The position numbers and the translations under genes are program-made. Source: Blastopirellula marina (lineage in GTDB: Bacteria > Planctomycetota > Planctomycetia > Pirellulales > Thermoguttaceae). From it: a stretch of DNA of 41,634 nt. The notes beneath the pieces were generated by a model. That model saw only the letters and a list, made by a program, of their open reading frames with translations, was not told the DNA's origin and ran no database searches. The stretch lies in contig DYLS01000038.1 in the NCBI GenBank assembly GCA_020721965.1, positions 1-41,634 on the forward strand, given 5' to 3'. This document shows positions 1 through 7,363 of the stretch, one piece after another (position 1 is the first letter of the stretch; each line of letters opens with the position of its first letter).

Positions 1-75
1 GGTGACAGCGGTTGTCCTTTGCCCACCGGCAGCGACGCGGTGGGCGTAAACCGACGTCGATAGGGCTACACATGA

Positions 76-399
76 AACGCAAAATACCTCTTTCGGCTCT
101 CCGCGACTTGGCCGTGCTCATTCCCGGGCGATGTCCACCAACTTGCGGTGTTCCTGCTCAAGGCGTTTGACGCTCGCGACCGCGAAACCAACGCCCAGAA
201 TCCCGGCGTCCGCGTTTCACGACCAACGTTGCATGGGCTGGCCAACTGCTACTCCCGCGTGACCAATATCCCACCGGAACGCATCGAAGCAGAGCTGGCC
301 AAGGCAGGCTTCAGCTTGGGAGGAACAGTGGACTTCGATTCGGCGGACTCAGCGAACGAAGAGGGCGGGCCCAAGGGCCAACGTGAACGGAGATGCGCA
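76..399 (+). other. open reading frame remnant of unknown identity
   Basis: A reading frame open from a TGA at 73-75 runs without a stop into the zinc-ribbon remnant that follows in the same frame. It contains a protein-like stretch around 232-330 (GLANCYSRVTNIPPERIEAE) followed by an acidic then basic tail. No start codon with a ribosome binding site is visible, and I do not recognise a family. It may be the end of a gene that normally precedes the zinc-ribbon gene, or chance. A 7-bp perfect hairpin (21-27 with 39-45) lies upstream with no T-run after it. Confidence 0.25.
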
Positions 400-665
400 A
401 TGGCACGCCAGAAGAAATCCACCGGCAAGAGGGAACAGGTTCGGTAGTTTCGACAGCAGGATCGGGAGCGATGCGGCCTGTGCGGCAAGACGAAGAACCT
501 GATGACGACCGAGTGCTGCGGCAACTGGATTTGCGGCGACGAGCACAAGTACGTGATGTTCTCCTACGCCCGAAACAGTTGCAGCCGGAACCACTGCCGC
601 TACACGCTCTGCGGTTACCATCACGCCGAAGGTCACGCCGGCGACTGGAAGGACTGCCCGAAGTG
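400..665 (+). pseudogene. zinc-ribbon protein remnant with in-frame TAG
   Basis: From the ATG at 400 the frame reads MARQKKSTGKREQVR, hits a TAG at 445-447, and continues in the same frame through a Cys/His-rich domain. The motifs are CGLCGKT, TECCGNWIC, a CSRNHC segment, CGYHH and CPKC, ending near 665. The Cys pairs look like zinc-binding knuckles. From memory, small proteins with this pattern occur in planctomycetes and other environmental bacteria and have no known function; no domain name is claimed. The amber codon and the abrupt switch at about 661 into another frame that encodes an HsdR tail indicate a dead, truncated gene. The ATG has no strong Shine-Dalgarno sequence. Confidence 0.6.
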
Positions 666-1031
666 CCACTTGATGTGTTCCGCGACGCCAAGCTGCTTGG
701 TTTCATCAATAAGGTGGCGGCCAATCTGTACCGCGACCCGGCGCTGAACTTGCTGGGCGTGGCCGAGAAGGTCAAGTCGCTGATCGACGGGCATATTGCC
801 GCGAGAGGCGTGGACCCGAGAATTCCGCCGACCGCGATCACCGATGCCGAGTTCGATCGCGTGTTGCAGACGCAGAGCAGCAGCCGGGCGCGAGCGGCGC
901 AGATGCAGCACGCGGCCCGGTATCACATCCTCGGTTTTGCGAACCAGAACCCGGCTTTCGCCCGAAAGATGAGTGAGAAGCTCGAAGTGATTCTTCAGCG
1001 GTTCAAGGACGACTGGGACGCCCTGGAGCGG
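661..1031 (+). pseudogene. HsdR type I restriction subunit, C-terminal fragment
   Basis: The frame from about 661 encodes a helical segment typical of the C-terminus of HsdR, the motor/nuclease subunit of type I restriction enzymes. It shows DVFRDAKLLGFINKVAANLY, then ARGVDPRIPP, then RAAQMQHAARYHI and a FKDDWDAL end. The nuclease and helicase domains that should precede it are absent; upstream in its place, in another frame, is the zinc-ribbon remnant. No hsdM or hsdS is present. The frame stays open from 393, but the first 90 or so codons are the out-of-frame shadow of the zinc-ribbon gene. I infer a deletion junction and a non-functional gene. Confidence 0.65.
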
Positions 1032-1472
1032 GCGGCGCAGATCACCGCGTTTCGGGACAAAGTCGATGCTCTGCGCCGCGAGTGGGAGTCGCTCGTGGGA
1101 CATCCTGGCGAAGAAGAAGAGAAATCGCGATCGCAGCGGCGTGATTTCGGCCGGCTGGCCCGGGGCCTGCGGACTCCCGAAGACGCTTTCCGCCAACCGA
1201 TCTTGCAGGCGTTGGTGGACCTGGGCGGCGCCGCTCCGATGGCCGATGTGCTGGAGAATATCCGCCAGGCCATGCAGCACGTTCTGAAGGATGTTGATTT
1301 CCAGCCTCTCGGCTCCGATCCGGACCTGCCCCGATGGCGCAATACAGCGCAGTGGTCACGCGCGGCGATGGTCAAAGAGGGCTTGATCAAAGGGGACAGC
1401 CGACGCGGCATCTGGGAGATCAGCGACGCTGGCCGACGACACCTAGCCGACATGGATTCGCTTGCGCGTTGA
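1032..1472 (+). pseudogene. Mrr N-terminal-like winged-helix fragment fused to HsdR tail
   Basis: Directly after the HsdR tail the same frame continues as AAQITAFRDKVDALRREWES, a charged linker, and a winged-helix module. The module has the signatures FRQPILQALVDLGG, WRNTAQWSRAAMVKEGL and RGIWEISDAGRRHL, which are typical of the Mrr N-terminal domain (Mrr_N) found in modification-dependent restriction proteins and related planctomycete proteins. There is no Mrr endonuclease domain after it; the frame stops at 1472. The upstream HsdR tail and this module belong to different protein families, so the joined frame is either a recombination scar or a newly fused ORF. I favour a scar because no credible start exists for the whole. 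Confidence 0.55.
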
Positions 1473-1677
1473 ACATATGGTGGTCACTTCGCGTCAGTCA
1501 CGTCCGCTCACCGTCAAACCAGCAGCCCATCATCGTGCAGGCCCTTCGTCCGACGCCGTGGAGCGCAACTCCGCCCTTCTGCTTCCAGGTGCTCGAAGTT
1601 GCGGTACTCGGCGATGGGGGCAGCGAAATCGCCACCGACGGGGCCTTTGTACTACCGAGTAGTGGGCTGGCTGTGCT

Positions 1678-1913
1678 TTACGCCACCGACTTTTCCTTCG
1701 GGGCACTGCTGGGATGATGGTCGCCGTCCGGTCGGCCAGCTCCACGTGCGTGTAAACGCCCAGGGTCAGCCGGATGTCGCTGTGCCGGGCCAGCGTCTGG
1801 GCCATCTTGGGCGACAACCCCGCCCGCTCCAGGTTCGTGATCAACAGGTGCCTGAGGCTGTGGAAGTCGGCAAAGAGGCCCGCGTGGTTCGCGTAGCAGA
1901 GGAAATCCGACTT
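1678..1913 (-). pseudogene. tyrosine recombinase (integrase), C-terminal fragment
   Basis: The minus strand encodes LFADFHSLRHLLITNLERAG followed by SPKMAQTLARHSDIRLTLG and YTHVELADRTATI. These are the catalytic HxLRH box, the second His box and the Tyr nucleophile region of phage/ICE-type tyrosine recombinases that act on attachment sites. The N-terminal core-binding domain and the first catalytic Arg are missing. The reading is cut at about 1905-1913, where it runs into the opposite-strand start of the DUF3799 remnant; the two share a few bases. After TATI the natural C-terminal end may lie in another frame that stops at 1678, so a frameshift is likely too. It is a relic of an excised or decayed mobile element. 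Confidence 0.75.
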
Positions 1914-2763
1914 CCGCCGCTGCCCGCTCTTGTACCGCAAGAAGATGGGCCTGATCGAGGACGAGGACCGCCCGGCCTATCTCATCGGCCGAGCCCTGCA
2001 CACGCTGGTGCTGGAAGGCCGCGAAGCGTTCGAAGCGCAGTACGCCGTCGGCGGGCCGATCAACCCCAAGACCGGCGCACTCTACGGCTCGGGCACCAAG
2101 GCCTTCGCCGAGTGGGCGGCCGAGCAGGGCAAGCCCGTGCTCACCGTCGAGCATCGCGAGCTGGTGGATCGCATGGCCGAAGGGGTCCGCGGGCACGGCC
2201 TCGCCCGCGACCTCTTGAGCGAAGGCATCCCGGAGGGCGTCGTGCCGGCCGAGTACGGCCAGATGCCCTGCCAGATTCGCATGGACTGGTTCGACCCGCA
2301 CGCTGGTCTCGTGGGCCTGAAGACCTGCGATGACCCGCAACGTGCGGGTGCGAGTTGGCGCTGCCGCGCCAGTGTGTCAACCGCACTGGAGCGGAAGCTC
2401 CCACCGCCCGCCGCGGCCCGCGGCTGGTTCGAGGCCAACGCCCGGCGCTACGGCTACATCTACCAGGTGGCTTCTTATCAGGCCGTGTTGGCCAAGGTGA
2501 TCGCTTTGCCCATGCCGGTCTACTTCGTGGCTGTGGAGAAAAAGGAGCCTTACCGCTGCGGCGTCTGGAAGGTCCATGAGGATGCCTTGGCGCAGGCCCG
2601 GCGAGAGAACGAGGCGGCCATCGAGCGGCTGCGGCGGTGCATGGACAGCGTTAGGCAGTTCCCCGGCGCCACGCCACGCTCCCCACAGCCGCCAACAAGA
2701 CAGATCCGCTTTCCGGTTTGGCTCCGCCAAGCTATCGAGGTGCGAGCGACTCGAGCGCTCTAG
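1909..2763 (+). pseudogene. DUF3799 / PD-(D/E)XK phage-type exonuclease remnant
   Basis: The frame reads DFRRCPLLYRKKMGLIEDED, then RPAYLIGRALHTLVLEG, PINPKTGALYGSGTKAFAEW, PCQIRMDWFDPHAGLVGLKT, and after an insertion WFEANARRYGYIYQVASYQA and VYFVAVEKKEPYRCGVWKV. This order matches the DUF3799 family of RecE-like nucleases from phages and integrative elements, with the D and LKT residues of the PD-(D/E)XK core. The true start is missing because the gene is joined at about 1905-1913 to an integrase fragment. A 90-bp in-frame insertion at 2335-2424 splits the region right after the catalytic LKT, and the last part (after about 2660) no longer looks like the family. I judge it inactive. Confidence 0.7.
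2335..2424 (+). repeat. 90-bp in-frame palindromic (REP-like) insertion
   Basis: Between the codons for GLKTCDD and WFEANARRYGY, which are nearly adjacent in the DUF3799 family, lie exactly 30 extra codons. The DNA can fold: CCAGTG and CACTGG flank a 9-nt loop, and the outer arms are partly complementary (GCGGGTGCGAG near the left, CTCCCACCGC near the right). The translated insert is low in family-like residues. This looks like a mobile palindromic element that entered without breaking the frame. Its copy number elsewhere in the genome cannot be seen here. Confidence 0.5.
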
Positions 2764-2803
2764 TCACTTCCGCTTGCGACGGAACTCCGCCGGGGTAGAA
2801 CCT

Positions 2804-3001
2804 TCAGGCCGGCGCAGCCGGCAACGGCTTGGGATGACCGAATAGGTCCTCGTCGTCCACCAAGACCGTTGGTGTTCCGTACCCCGTGCGATGGTCCGCC
2901 GCAGGCAGCGTGGTCATGTCGATGACCGCGAGTGTCGCGTCAAGTCCGAGCGTCTTGATGGCCTCTGTCAACCTGCCCTGGAGAAGCGGACTGTTGGCGC
3001 A
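2804..3001 (-). pseudogene. thioredoxin-like protein, C-terminal fragment
   Basis: Read on the minus strand, the segment gives CANSPLLQGRLTEAIKTLGL, then VIDMTTLPA and TGYGTPTVLVDDEDLFGHP, and stops at TGA 2804-2806. A CxNxP start, a GTPTVLVDG-like strand with the cis-Pro, and a DLFG motif are features of small thioredoxin-fold proteins with a C-x-N-T-P type site. The part upstream of the first Cys is lost, and at about 3001 the sequence changes to an unrelated stretch next to the IS3 fragment. Too short to be functional. Confidence 0.55.
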
Positions 3002-3083
3002 ACCCGGCCGCGTGAGAAAACTGATTTACACCGTCGCTCTTCCGTTGGTCGAACCTAGACCACAAACTGATCGCCTCCGCTTC

Positions 3084-3311
3084 GGCCAGCAACCTCTTCA
3101 GCCGGGCGTTCTCCTGTTCCAGCTCCTTCAGCCGCCGGGCTTCATCCGCCTTCATCCCCCCGTACTGGTTCCGCCAGCGGTAGAACGTCTGTTCGCTGAT
3201 CTCCAATGCCTGGCATACCTCGCCGATCGTGCGATTGGCCGCCGGCATCGCGTCCGCATCACGCAACTTGCGAATGATCTGCTCCGGTGTGTGTCGCTTT
3301 CTGCGTCGCAT
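3084..3311 (-). pseudogene. IS3-family transposase OrfA, truncated
   Basis: The minus-strand ORF begins MRRRKRHTPEQIIRKLRDAD and continues with a helix-turn-helix (VCQALEISEQTFYRWRNQYG) and a leucine-zipper-like coiled coil (RRLKELEQENARLKRLLAEA). This is the DNA-binding OrfA of IS3-family elements. It is cut at about residue 76; the remaining frame down to 2940 is unrelated. OrfB with the DDE catalytic domain is entirely missing, so the element cannot move on its own. Confidence 0.85.
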
Positions 3312-3391
3312 GTTCGAGAGTCTCCTTTCCGCCCTCTAAGGCTCCAGATCCTCTCATAACACATGGACCAGTTTTCGGGGAGCAGGCCACA
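3084..3391 (-). mobile_element. IS3-family insertion sequence, left-end fragment
   Basis: The truncated orfA is preceded, on its own strand, by a stretch at 3365-3391 that reads TGGCCTGCTCCCCGAAAACT then GGTCCA. It resembles the terminal repeat of IS3-group elements, so the left end is probably at about 3391. The right end is lost at about 3084. It borders the intact flagellar region and probably marks the right limit of the decayed accessory segment. Confidence 0.6.
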
Positions 3392-3586
3392 ATCGCGAGG
3401 CCGATTCGGCATATCTTGCCGGTTTGATTCTCCATCCGGCCAGTTTCGCCGATGGTATGCGAACCTCTACGCCTGTTGTTTACGGGTTCGAACCACCCGG
3501 CGACGTGCGATGTATTTCCATAAATCATTAACGGACAAATGTTTATGTATTCAGGTCAATCTCTGAATCGACCGCGTGGGCACAAT

Positions 3587-3602
3587 TGGCACCGCACTTG
3601 CA
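3587..3602 (+). promoter_or_regulatory. sigma-54 (RpoN) promoter of the flgF cluster
   Basis: TGGCACCGCACTTGCA matches the RpoN consensus TGGCAC-N5-TTGCA at every fixed base, with GG (-24) and GC (-12) separated by the required 10 bp. It lies 111 bp upstream of the flgF start on the same strand, so transcription would begin at about 3614. Sigma-54 control of basal-body genes is established in several flagellated groups; its use here is inferred from the sequence. An NtrC-type activator is expected but the flagellar one is not in this window. Confidence 0.75.
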
Positions 3603-3652
3603 AAAGGAGCAGTCCTCGGTTGCGGGCCGAAAACTCCGCGTAATTGTAAGAC

Positions 3653-3688
3653 TACGATCCAGCTCGTTTAGATTTACGATCCACGTCG
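3653..3688 (+). promoter_or_regulatory. two near-identical direct repeats in the flgF leader
   Basis: TACGATCCAGCTCGT at 3653-3667 is followed 22 bp later by TACGATCCACGTCGT at 3675-3689. The offset is close to two helical turns. They sit downstream of the predicted sigma-54 start site and before flgF, so they could be a repressor or RNA-binding site, or chance. Confidence 0.25.
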
Positions 3689-3713
3689 TCCAGATTTTGG
3701 AGTCGTTCGAGTC

Positions 3714-4481
3714 ATGCCTTTTGGTTTGTACCTCTCTGCCGAAGGTGCCCACGCCCAAAGCCGGCGCATGGAGGTCATCGCCAACAACTTGGCGAACGTG
3801 GATACGACCGGCTTTAAGCGTCAGTTGGCAATTCTTCAGGCTCGCCACACGGAATCCATCGCCCGTGGCTACGATATCCCGGCCAGCGGGAGCCTTGGCG
3901 ACCTACCGGGGGGGGTCATTGTTCCCATGACGAAGACCGAGCTGACGCGAGGTCCAATGAAGGAGACGGGCAGCCCAACCGATTTCGCCATCCGCGACGA
4001 TGGGTTCTTCTTGGTTCAAAAAGATGACGTGCCCTATTTGACACGAGCCGGGAGCTTCCGCATCACCGAGCGAGGGGAGTTGGTCACCGAATTCGGGGGA
4101 GAACAGTACTACGTTTTGAGCGATGCCGGCCAAAAGATACTGCTGAATCCGCGAGATCTGGGACCGTGGGAGGTGTCTCCGCAAGGAGTAGTCCGTCAAG
4201 CCGGCGTGATACAAAACATCGCCGTAGTTCGCGGCAAGTCGCCGGACGACGTCGTCCCCGTTGGTGAGAATCTCTTTCGAGTAAATGGTGAGGCGGAGCC
4301 GGTTCCCTTGGCCGACAGGCAGATCGCCCAGGGCTACCTGGAGATGTCGGCGGTCCAACCGACCAACGAAATGGTGGCCTTGCTAGAGACCTCACGGCTG
4401 CTCGAGGCCAACATCAACATGCTGCAAACACAGGATCAAATGCTGGCGGGGCTGTTTAATCGCGTGCTGCGAACTGCTTGA
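3714..4481 (+). CDS. flgF: flagellar proximal rod protein FlgF
   Basis: A 255-residue rod protein that assembles in the periplasmic axial rod of the flagellar basal body. The N-terminus carries the rod-family signature EVIANNLANVDTTGFKRQ, and the C-terminus the matching helix with EMVALLETSRLLEANINMLQ. The middle has the beta-rich region with DFAIRDDGFFLVQ and YLTRAGSFRI, as in FlgF/FlgG. Assigned to FlgF rather than FlgG because it is shorter, lacks the extra N-terminal motif and directly precedes a clear FlgG. First gene after the sigma-54 promoter; 86 bp separate it from flgG. No Shine-Dalgarno sequence is visible before the ATG. Confidence 0.9.
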   Translation: MPFGLYLSAEGAHAQSRRMEVIANNLANVDTTGFKRQLAILQARHTESIARGYDIPASGSLGDLPGGVIVPMTKTELTRGPMKETGSPTDFAIRDDGFFLVQKDDVPYLTRAGSFRITERGELVTEFGGEQYYVLSDAGQKILLNPRDLGPWEVSPQGVVRQAGVIQNIAVVRGKSPDDVVPVGENLFRVNGEAEPVPLADRQIAQGYLEMSAVQPTNEMVALLETSRLLEANINMLQTQDQMLAGLFNRVLRTA

Positions 4482-4567
4482 GTTGAAGCAACGGCGGCCC
4501 CAGTGGAAAGCGATTTCCAATCCGATCGAATGGCCTTTCCAAAGATCATACGAAGGTTGAAGAAACG

Positions 4568-5371
4568 ATGAGCGTTCAAACCTTGTATTCGGCCGCCACC
4601 GGCATGACGGCTATGGAAAAAAAGCTCGATGTGATTGCCAACAATTTGGCCAATATCGAGACGACGGGATTCAAACGCGGTCGAGCGAATTTCGAAGACC
4701 TCTTTTACCGCCACGAGGTCTTCCCGGGAGCCGAAGACAGTTCCGGACAATTCACACCCACCGGCATTTCCATCGGCTTGGGTGCCCGCCTCTCTAGTAT
4801 TCAAACCGACTTTCGGCAAGGCGCCTTTCAGCAAACTTCGAACCAACTCGACGTTGCCATCGAAGGCCCGGGTTTCTTTCAGGTGCTCGATCCCTCGGGG
4901 CAGATTTACTACAGCCGGGCAGGGAATTTCTCGATCAACGCCAACGGCAATCTCGTGCTAGGCTCCGCCCACACCGGCCGCCTGCTCGAACCCCCCATCG
5001 TCATTCCCGAGGACGCCACCGCGATTACCATCACGCCCGAGGGACGGGCCTTTGTTCAACAGCCCGAGAATCCCCAATTGACGCCGGTGGGTGATATCGA
5101 ATTGGTCACCTTCATCAACCCAGAGGGACTGCTGAAGCTGGGCGAAAACCTCTTCGCTCAAACGGACGCCTCGGGTGCCCCCACCGCCGGGACGCCAGGA
5201 CAAGAGGGCCGGGGTCTGCTGCGGCAAAACGCACTCGAGGCATCCAACGTGGAGCCGGTCCGTGAATTGATCGATCTGATCACCACCCAACGCGCGTTCG
5301 AGATGAATTCTCAGGCCGTGCAGGTCGGCGATCAGATGATGCAATTGGTGACCAACATGCGGAGGTTCTGA
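4568..5371 (+). CDS. flgG: flagellar distal rod protein FlgG
   Basis: 267 residues, close to the usual FlgG length of about 260. It begins MSVQTLYSAATGMTAMEKKL followed by VIANNLANIETTGFKRGRA, the hallmark N-terminus of the distal rod protein, and carries the FlgG-specific insert region (EDLFYRH.., GIGLGAR-like IGLGARLSS). The C-terminus EASNVEPVRELIDLITTQRA then FEMNSQAVQ is typical. It polymerises as the drive shaft between proximal rod and hook. Its stop lies 2 nt before the flgA start, and a GGAGG inside its last codons serves flgA, so the two are translationally linked. Confidence 0.95.
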   Translation: MSVQTLYSAATGMTAMEKKLDVIANNLANIETTGFKRGRANFEDLFYRHEVFPGAEDSSGQFTPTGISIGLGARLSSIQTDFRQGAFQQTSNQLDVAIEGPGFFQVLDPSGQIYYSRAGNFSINANGNLVLGSAHTGRLLEPPIVIPEDATAITITPEGRAFVQQPENPQLTPVGDIELVTFINPEGLLKLGENLFAQTDASGAPTAGTPGQEGRGLLRQNALEASNVEPVRELIDLITTQRAFEMNSQAVQVGDQMMQLVTNMRRF

Positions 5372-5373
5372 TC

Positions 5374-6462
5374 ATGGTCGGTCCCAAAAGCGTCACAAAT
5401 CGCCCGGTACCGAACAACCGCCCCCTCTTGCGCAAGCTGGCGACGGCCATGCTGTCTGCCGCGTTGTCCGTGAGCGTCGGCGCTGCCGGGTTCAGCGCGG
5501 CTGCCGAATTGGCATTGCGTCAGAACGTGATTTGTTCCGGCTCCGTCGTCACGCTCGGCGAAGTGGCCGAAATTCGTGGCTCGGACGCCCTGGCCAACGC
5601 CGCTTTGAGTGCTATCCCGCTTTTCCCTGCGCCCCCGATCGGAGAAGAGCGATTTGCTTCCCTGCAGGACATACAGGATATCTTACGACTTCGCGGCATC
5701 GACCTTCGCCCGCATCGTTGGGCCGGTTCGGCCTCCGTCCGCATGGTCTCCGCCCCGCATCGGGACGACAAGGCCGCGGTTGCCATCAACGAGGACGCTC
5801 GCCGCCGGGCCACGGATATCGTGGTGCGGGCCTTGCGCGACTATCTACATCGCAACCAAAACGAAGAAACCGAATGGGAGATCCAGGTTTCACTGGACGA
5901 TCGGCAAGCCGCTTGGTTAGGCACGCCGGACGCTCTTGTTGCGGTAGAATCGGACCTCGCACTGGGTGTCGATCAGCGGCGGTTCTGGATTTCTGTGCTA
6001 GCAGCGGGAAAAAGCATCGAGCTTCCCATCGATGCCAAGATACGCGTGCGCCAAGCCGTGGTAGTTGCCATGCGGCCGCTGGCACGCGACACGATCTTGA
6101 CGCCGGCGGACGTGAAATTGAGTTTTGACGTCGCGGATGACGGCGACGGTAGCTCCTTGCACTCTTTGGAGGACGCCATTGGTCGGCAACTTACCCTCAG
6201 CCTCTCCGCCGGCCGGGTGTTGGATAAAAGCATGCTCCGCGAACCGATTCTGGTCCGGCGCAATGATGTCGTTACCGTCTACACGCGCTCGCCCGGGGTC
6301 GTGGTTCGCACCAACGCCCGTGCCAAAGAAGACGGTACCCGCGGCGAGTGGATTCCCGTGGAGCATCTGGAGGTCCGAGGCAAGGCTATCCTGGCCCGCG
6401 TGGTTGGCTTCCGGGAGGTTGAGATCCTCGCGAGAAGCCCTCATACGCAGGAGCATCGATAG
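5374..6462 (+). CDS. flgA: flagellar P-ring assembly chaperone FlgA
   Basis: 362 residues. FlgA is a periplasmic chaperone for P-ring subunit FlgI. A hydrophobic signal-like segment (MLSAALSVSVGAAGFSAAAE) follows a 25-residue basic N-terminus. The mature part has the N-terminal domain (VTLGEVAEIRGSD) and a C-terminal SAF/ChapFlgA domain, visible as VVAMRPLARDTILTPADVKL, GRQLTLSLSAGRVLDKSMLR and the end VRGKAILARVVGFREVEI. The ATG at 5374 has GGAGG at 5361-5365 with 8-nt spacing. It is longer than E. coli FlgA (about 220) but in the range of FlgA proteins with an extra N-terminal domain. Tandem 20-bp repeats lie right after the stop. Confidence 0.85.
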   Translation: MVGPKSVTNRPVPNNRPLLRKLATAMLSAALSVSVGAAGFSAAAELALRQNVICSGSVVTLGEVAEIRGSDALANAALSAIPLFPAPPIGEERFASLQDIQDILRLRGIDLRPHRWAGSASVRMVSAPHRDDKAAVAINEDARRRATDIVVRALRDYLHRNQNEETEWEIQVSLDDRQAAWLGTPDALVAVESDLALGVDQRRFWISVLAAGKSIELPIDAKIRVRQAVVVAMRPLARDTILTPADVKLSFDVADDGDGSSLHSLEDAIGRQLTLSLSAGRVLDKSMLREPILVRRNDVVTVYTRSPGVVVRTNARAKEDGTRGEWIPVEHLEVRGKAILARVVGFREVEILARSPHTQEHR

Positions 6463-6542
6463 CACCTATCCAAGATCCCTGACACGCATCCAAGATCCCT
6501 AATACGCTTCCAAGATCGATTGCACACATCCAAGACCGAAGA
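6463..6542 (+). repeat. 20-bp tandem repeat, four units
   Basis: The core CAAGATCCCT starts at 6471 and 6491 and recurs as CAAGATCGAT at 6511 and CAAGACCGAA at 6531, an exact 20-bp period, with TC or TTC before each core. It fills the gap right after the flgA stop and before the flgH leader. There are no spacers, so it is not CRISPR. It could bind a regulator, stabilise the transcript end, or be a neutral slippage product. Confidence 0.7.
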
Positions 6543-6634
6543 TCGGCTCTTGGGAGCACAGAATCAGAACCGGGGTGTGAGGGAAGATCGCAGCAAAGGC
6601 TGAAGCCCAGAAAAACAACGGGAGAGCATGAGCT

Positions 6635-7363
6635 ATGAATCGCATGTTTGGGTATCGACAACCTTCGCTGCACGATGCTTGGCGGTTTTCCCGCCGATCC
6701 CGATCCCTCCTCGGCGCGACCATGTTCGTGGTCAGTATAACGGCGTTTTCGGCCTCGCCTGCCGCGGCGCAATCGTCCAGCCTATTGGCCCGCGAGGGGG
6801 TGCCACCGCCCACGCTGAGCCGCTTTTCCTGGACCTATCAGGCCCCGCAACAACCGCGCACGCTGCGGCTGCACGATTTGATCACGGTGCTTGTTGACGA
6901 AAAGACTCAGGTGATCGCGGAAGGAAACATGGACCGTCGGAAAAAGGCGGATGGCAAGTTCGTCCTCTCCGATTGGATTCTTCTGAAGGGCTGGAAGTTG
7001 CTTCCCGCCCCGCAATCGTCTGGCGATCCGAAAATTGCCGCCCAAATGGAAAATAAATATCGCGCGGAGTCGGAACTTTCTACCCGGGAAGCCATGAAAC
7101 TGCGAGTGGCCTGCGAGGTGGTGGACATCCGACCCAACGGCACGCTCGTAATCGAGGGGCGGCGAGCAATCCTCGTAAACAACGAGAGTTGGGAGATCTA
7201 TGTTACCGGTACTGTCGATCCTCAAGCCATCCTGCCGGATAACACCATCCTTAGTGAAAACGTCGCCAATCTCCGCGTGGTCAAGCGCGAGGGCGGGCAC
7301 GTCCGCGATGGCTACCGCCGCGGCTGGCTTTTGAAATGGATGGACGAAAACCAACCGTTTTGA
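6635..7363 (+). CDS. flgH: flagellar L-ring protein FlgH
   Basis: 242 residues; forms the L-ring in the outer membrane around the rod. The N-terminus has a signal peptide (LLGATMFVVSITAFSASPAA, cleavage near AAAQ) but no lipobox cysteine, unlike E. coli FlgH, which is a lipoprotein. Family features are LRLHDLITVLVDEKTQVIAE, the SEL-like coil, the EVVDIRPNGTLVIEGRRAI strand pair, and VTGTVDPQAILPDNTILSEN with VANLRV. The start ATG is preceded by GGGAGA at about 6620. It is followed by flgI, whose longest possible reading overlaps its last 28 bases. Confidence 0.9.
   Translation: MNRMFGYRQPSLHDAWRFSRRSRSLLGATMFVVSITAFSASPAAAQSSSLLAREGVPPPTLSRFSWTYQAPQQPRTLRLHDLITVLVDEKTQVIAEGNMDRRKKADGKFVLSDWILLKGWKLLPAPQSSGDPKIAAQMENKYRAESELSTREAMKLRVACEVVDIRPNGTLVIEGRRAILVNNESWEIYVTGTVDPQAILPDNTILSENVANLRVVKREGGHVRDGYRRGWLLKWMDENQPF

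Noticed and set aside
445-447. TAG in the zinc-ribbon gene as a recoded amber codon
   Set aside because: The downstream part is also truncated and frameshifted, there is no pylT/pylS evidence, and neighbouring genes are debris; simple decay explains it.
3483-3499. CGGGT-TCGAACC-ACCCG resembles a tRNA T-arm, tempting as an att site near the integrase fragment
   Set aside because: The loop is shifted by one base from the TTCGAAY rule and no D-arm, anticodon arm or acceptor stem can be drawn around it on either strand.
6463-6542. CRISPR-like array
   Set aside because: The 20-bp units are directly adjacent with no spacers and no cas genes are present; it is a plain tandem repeat.
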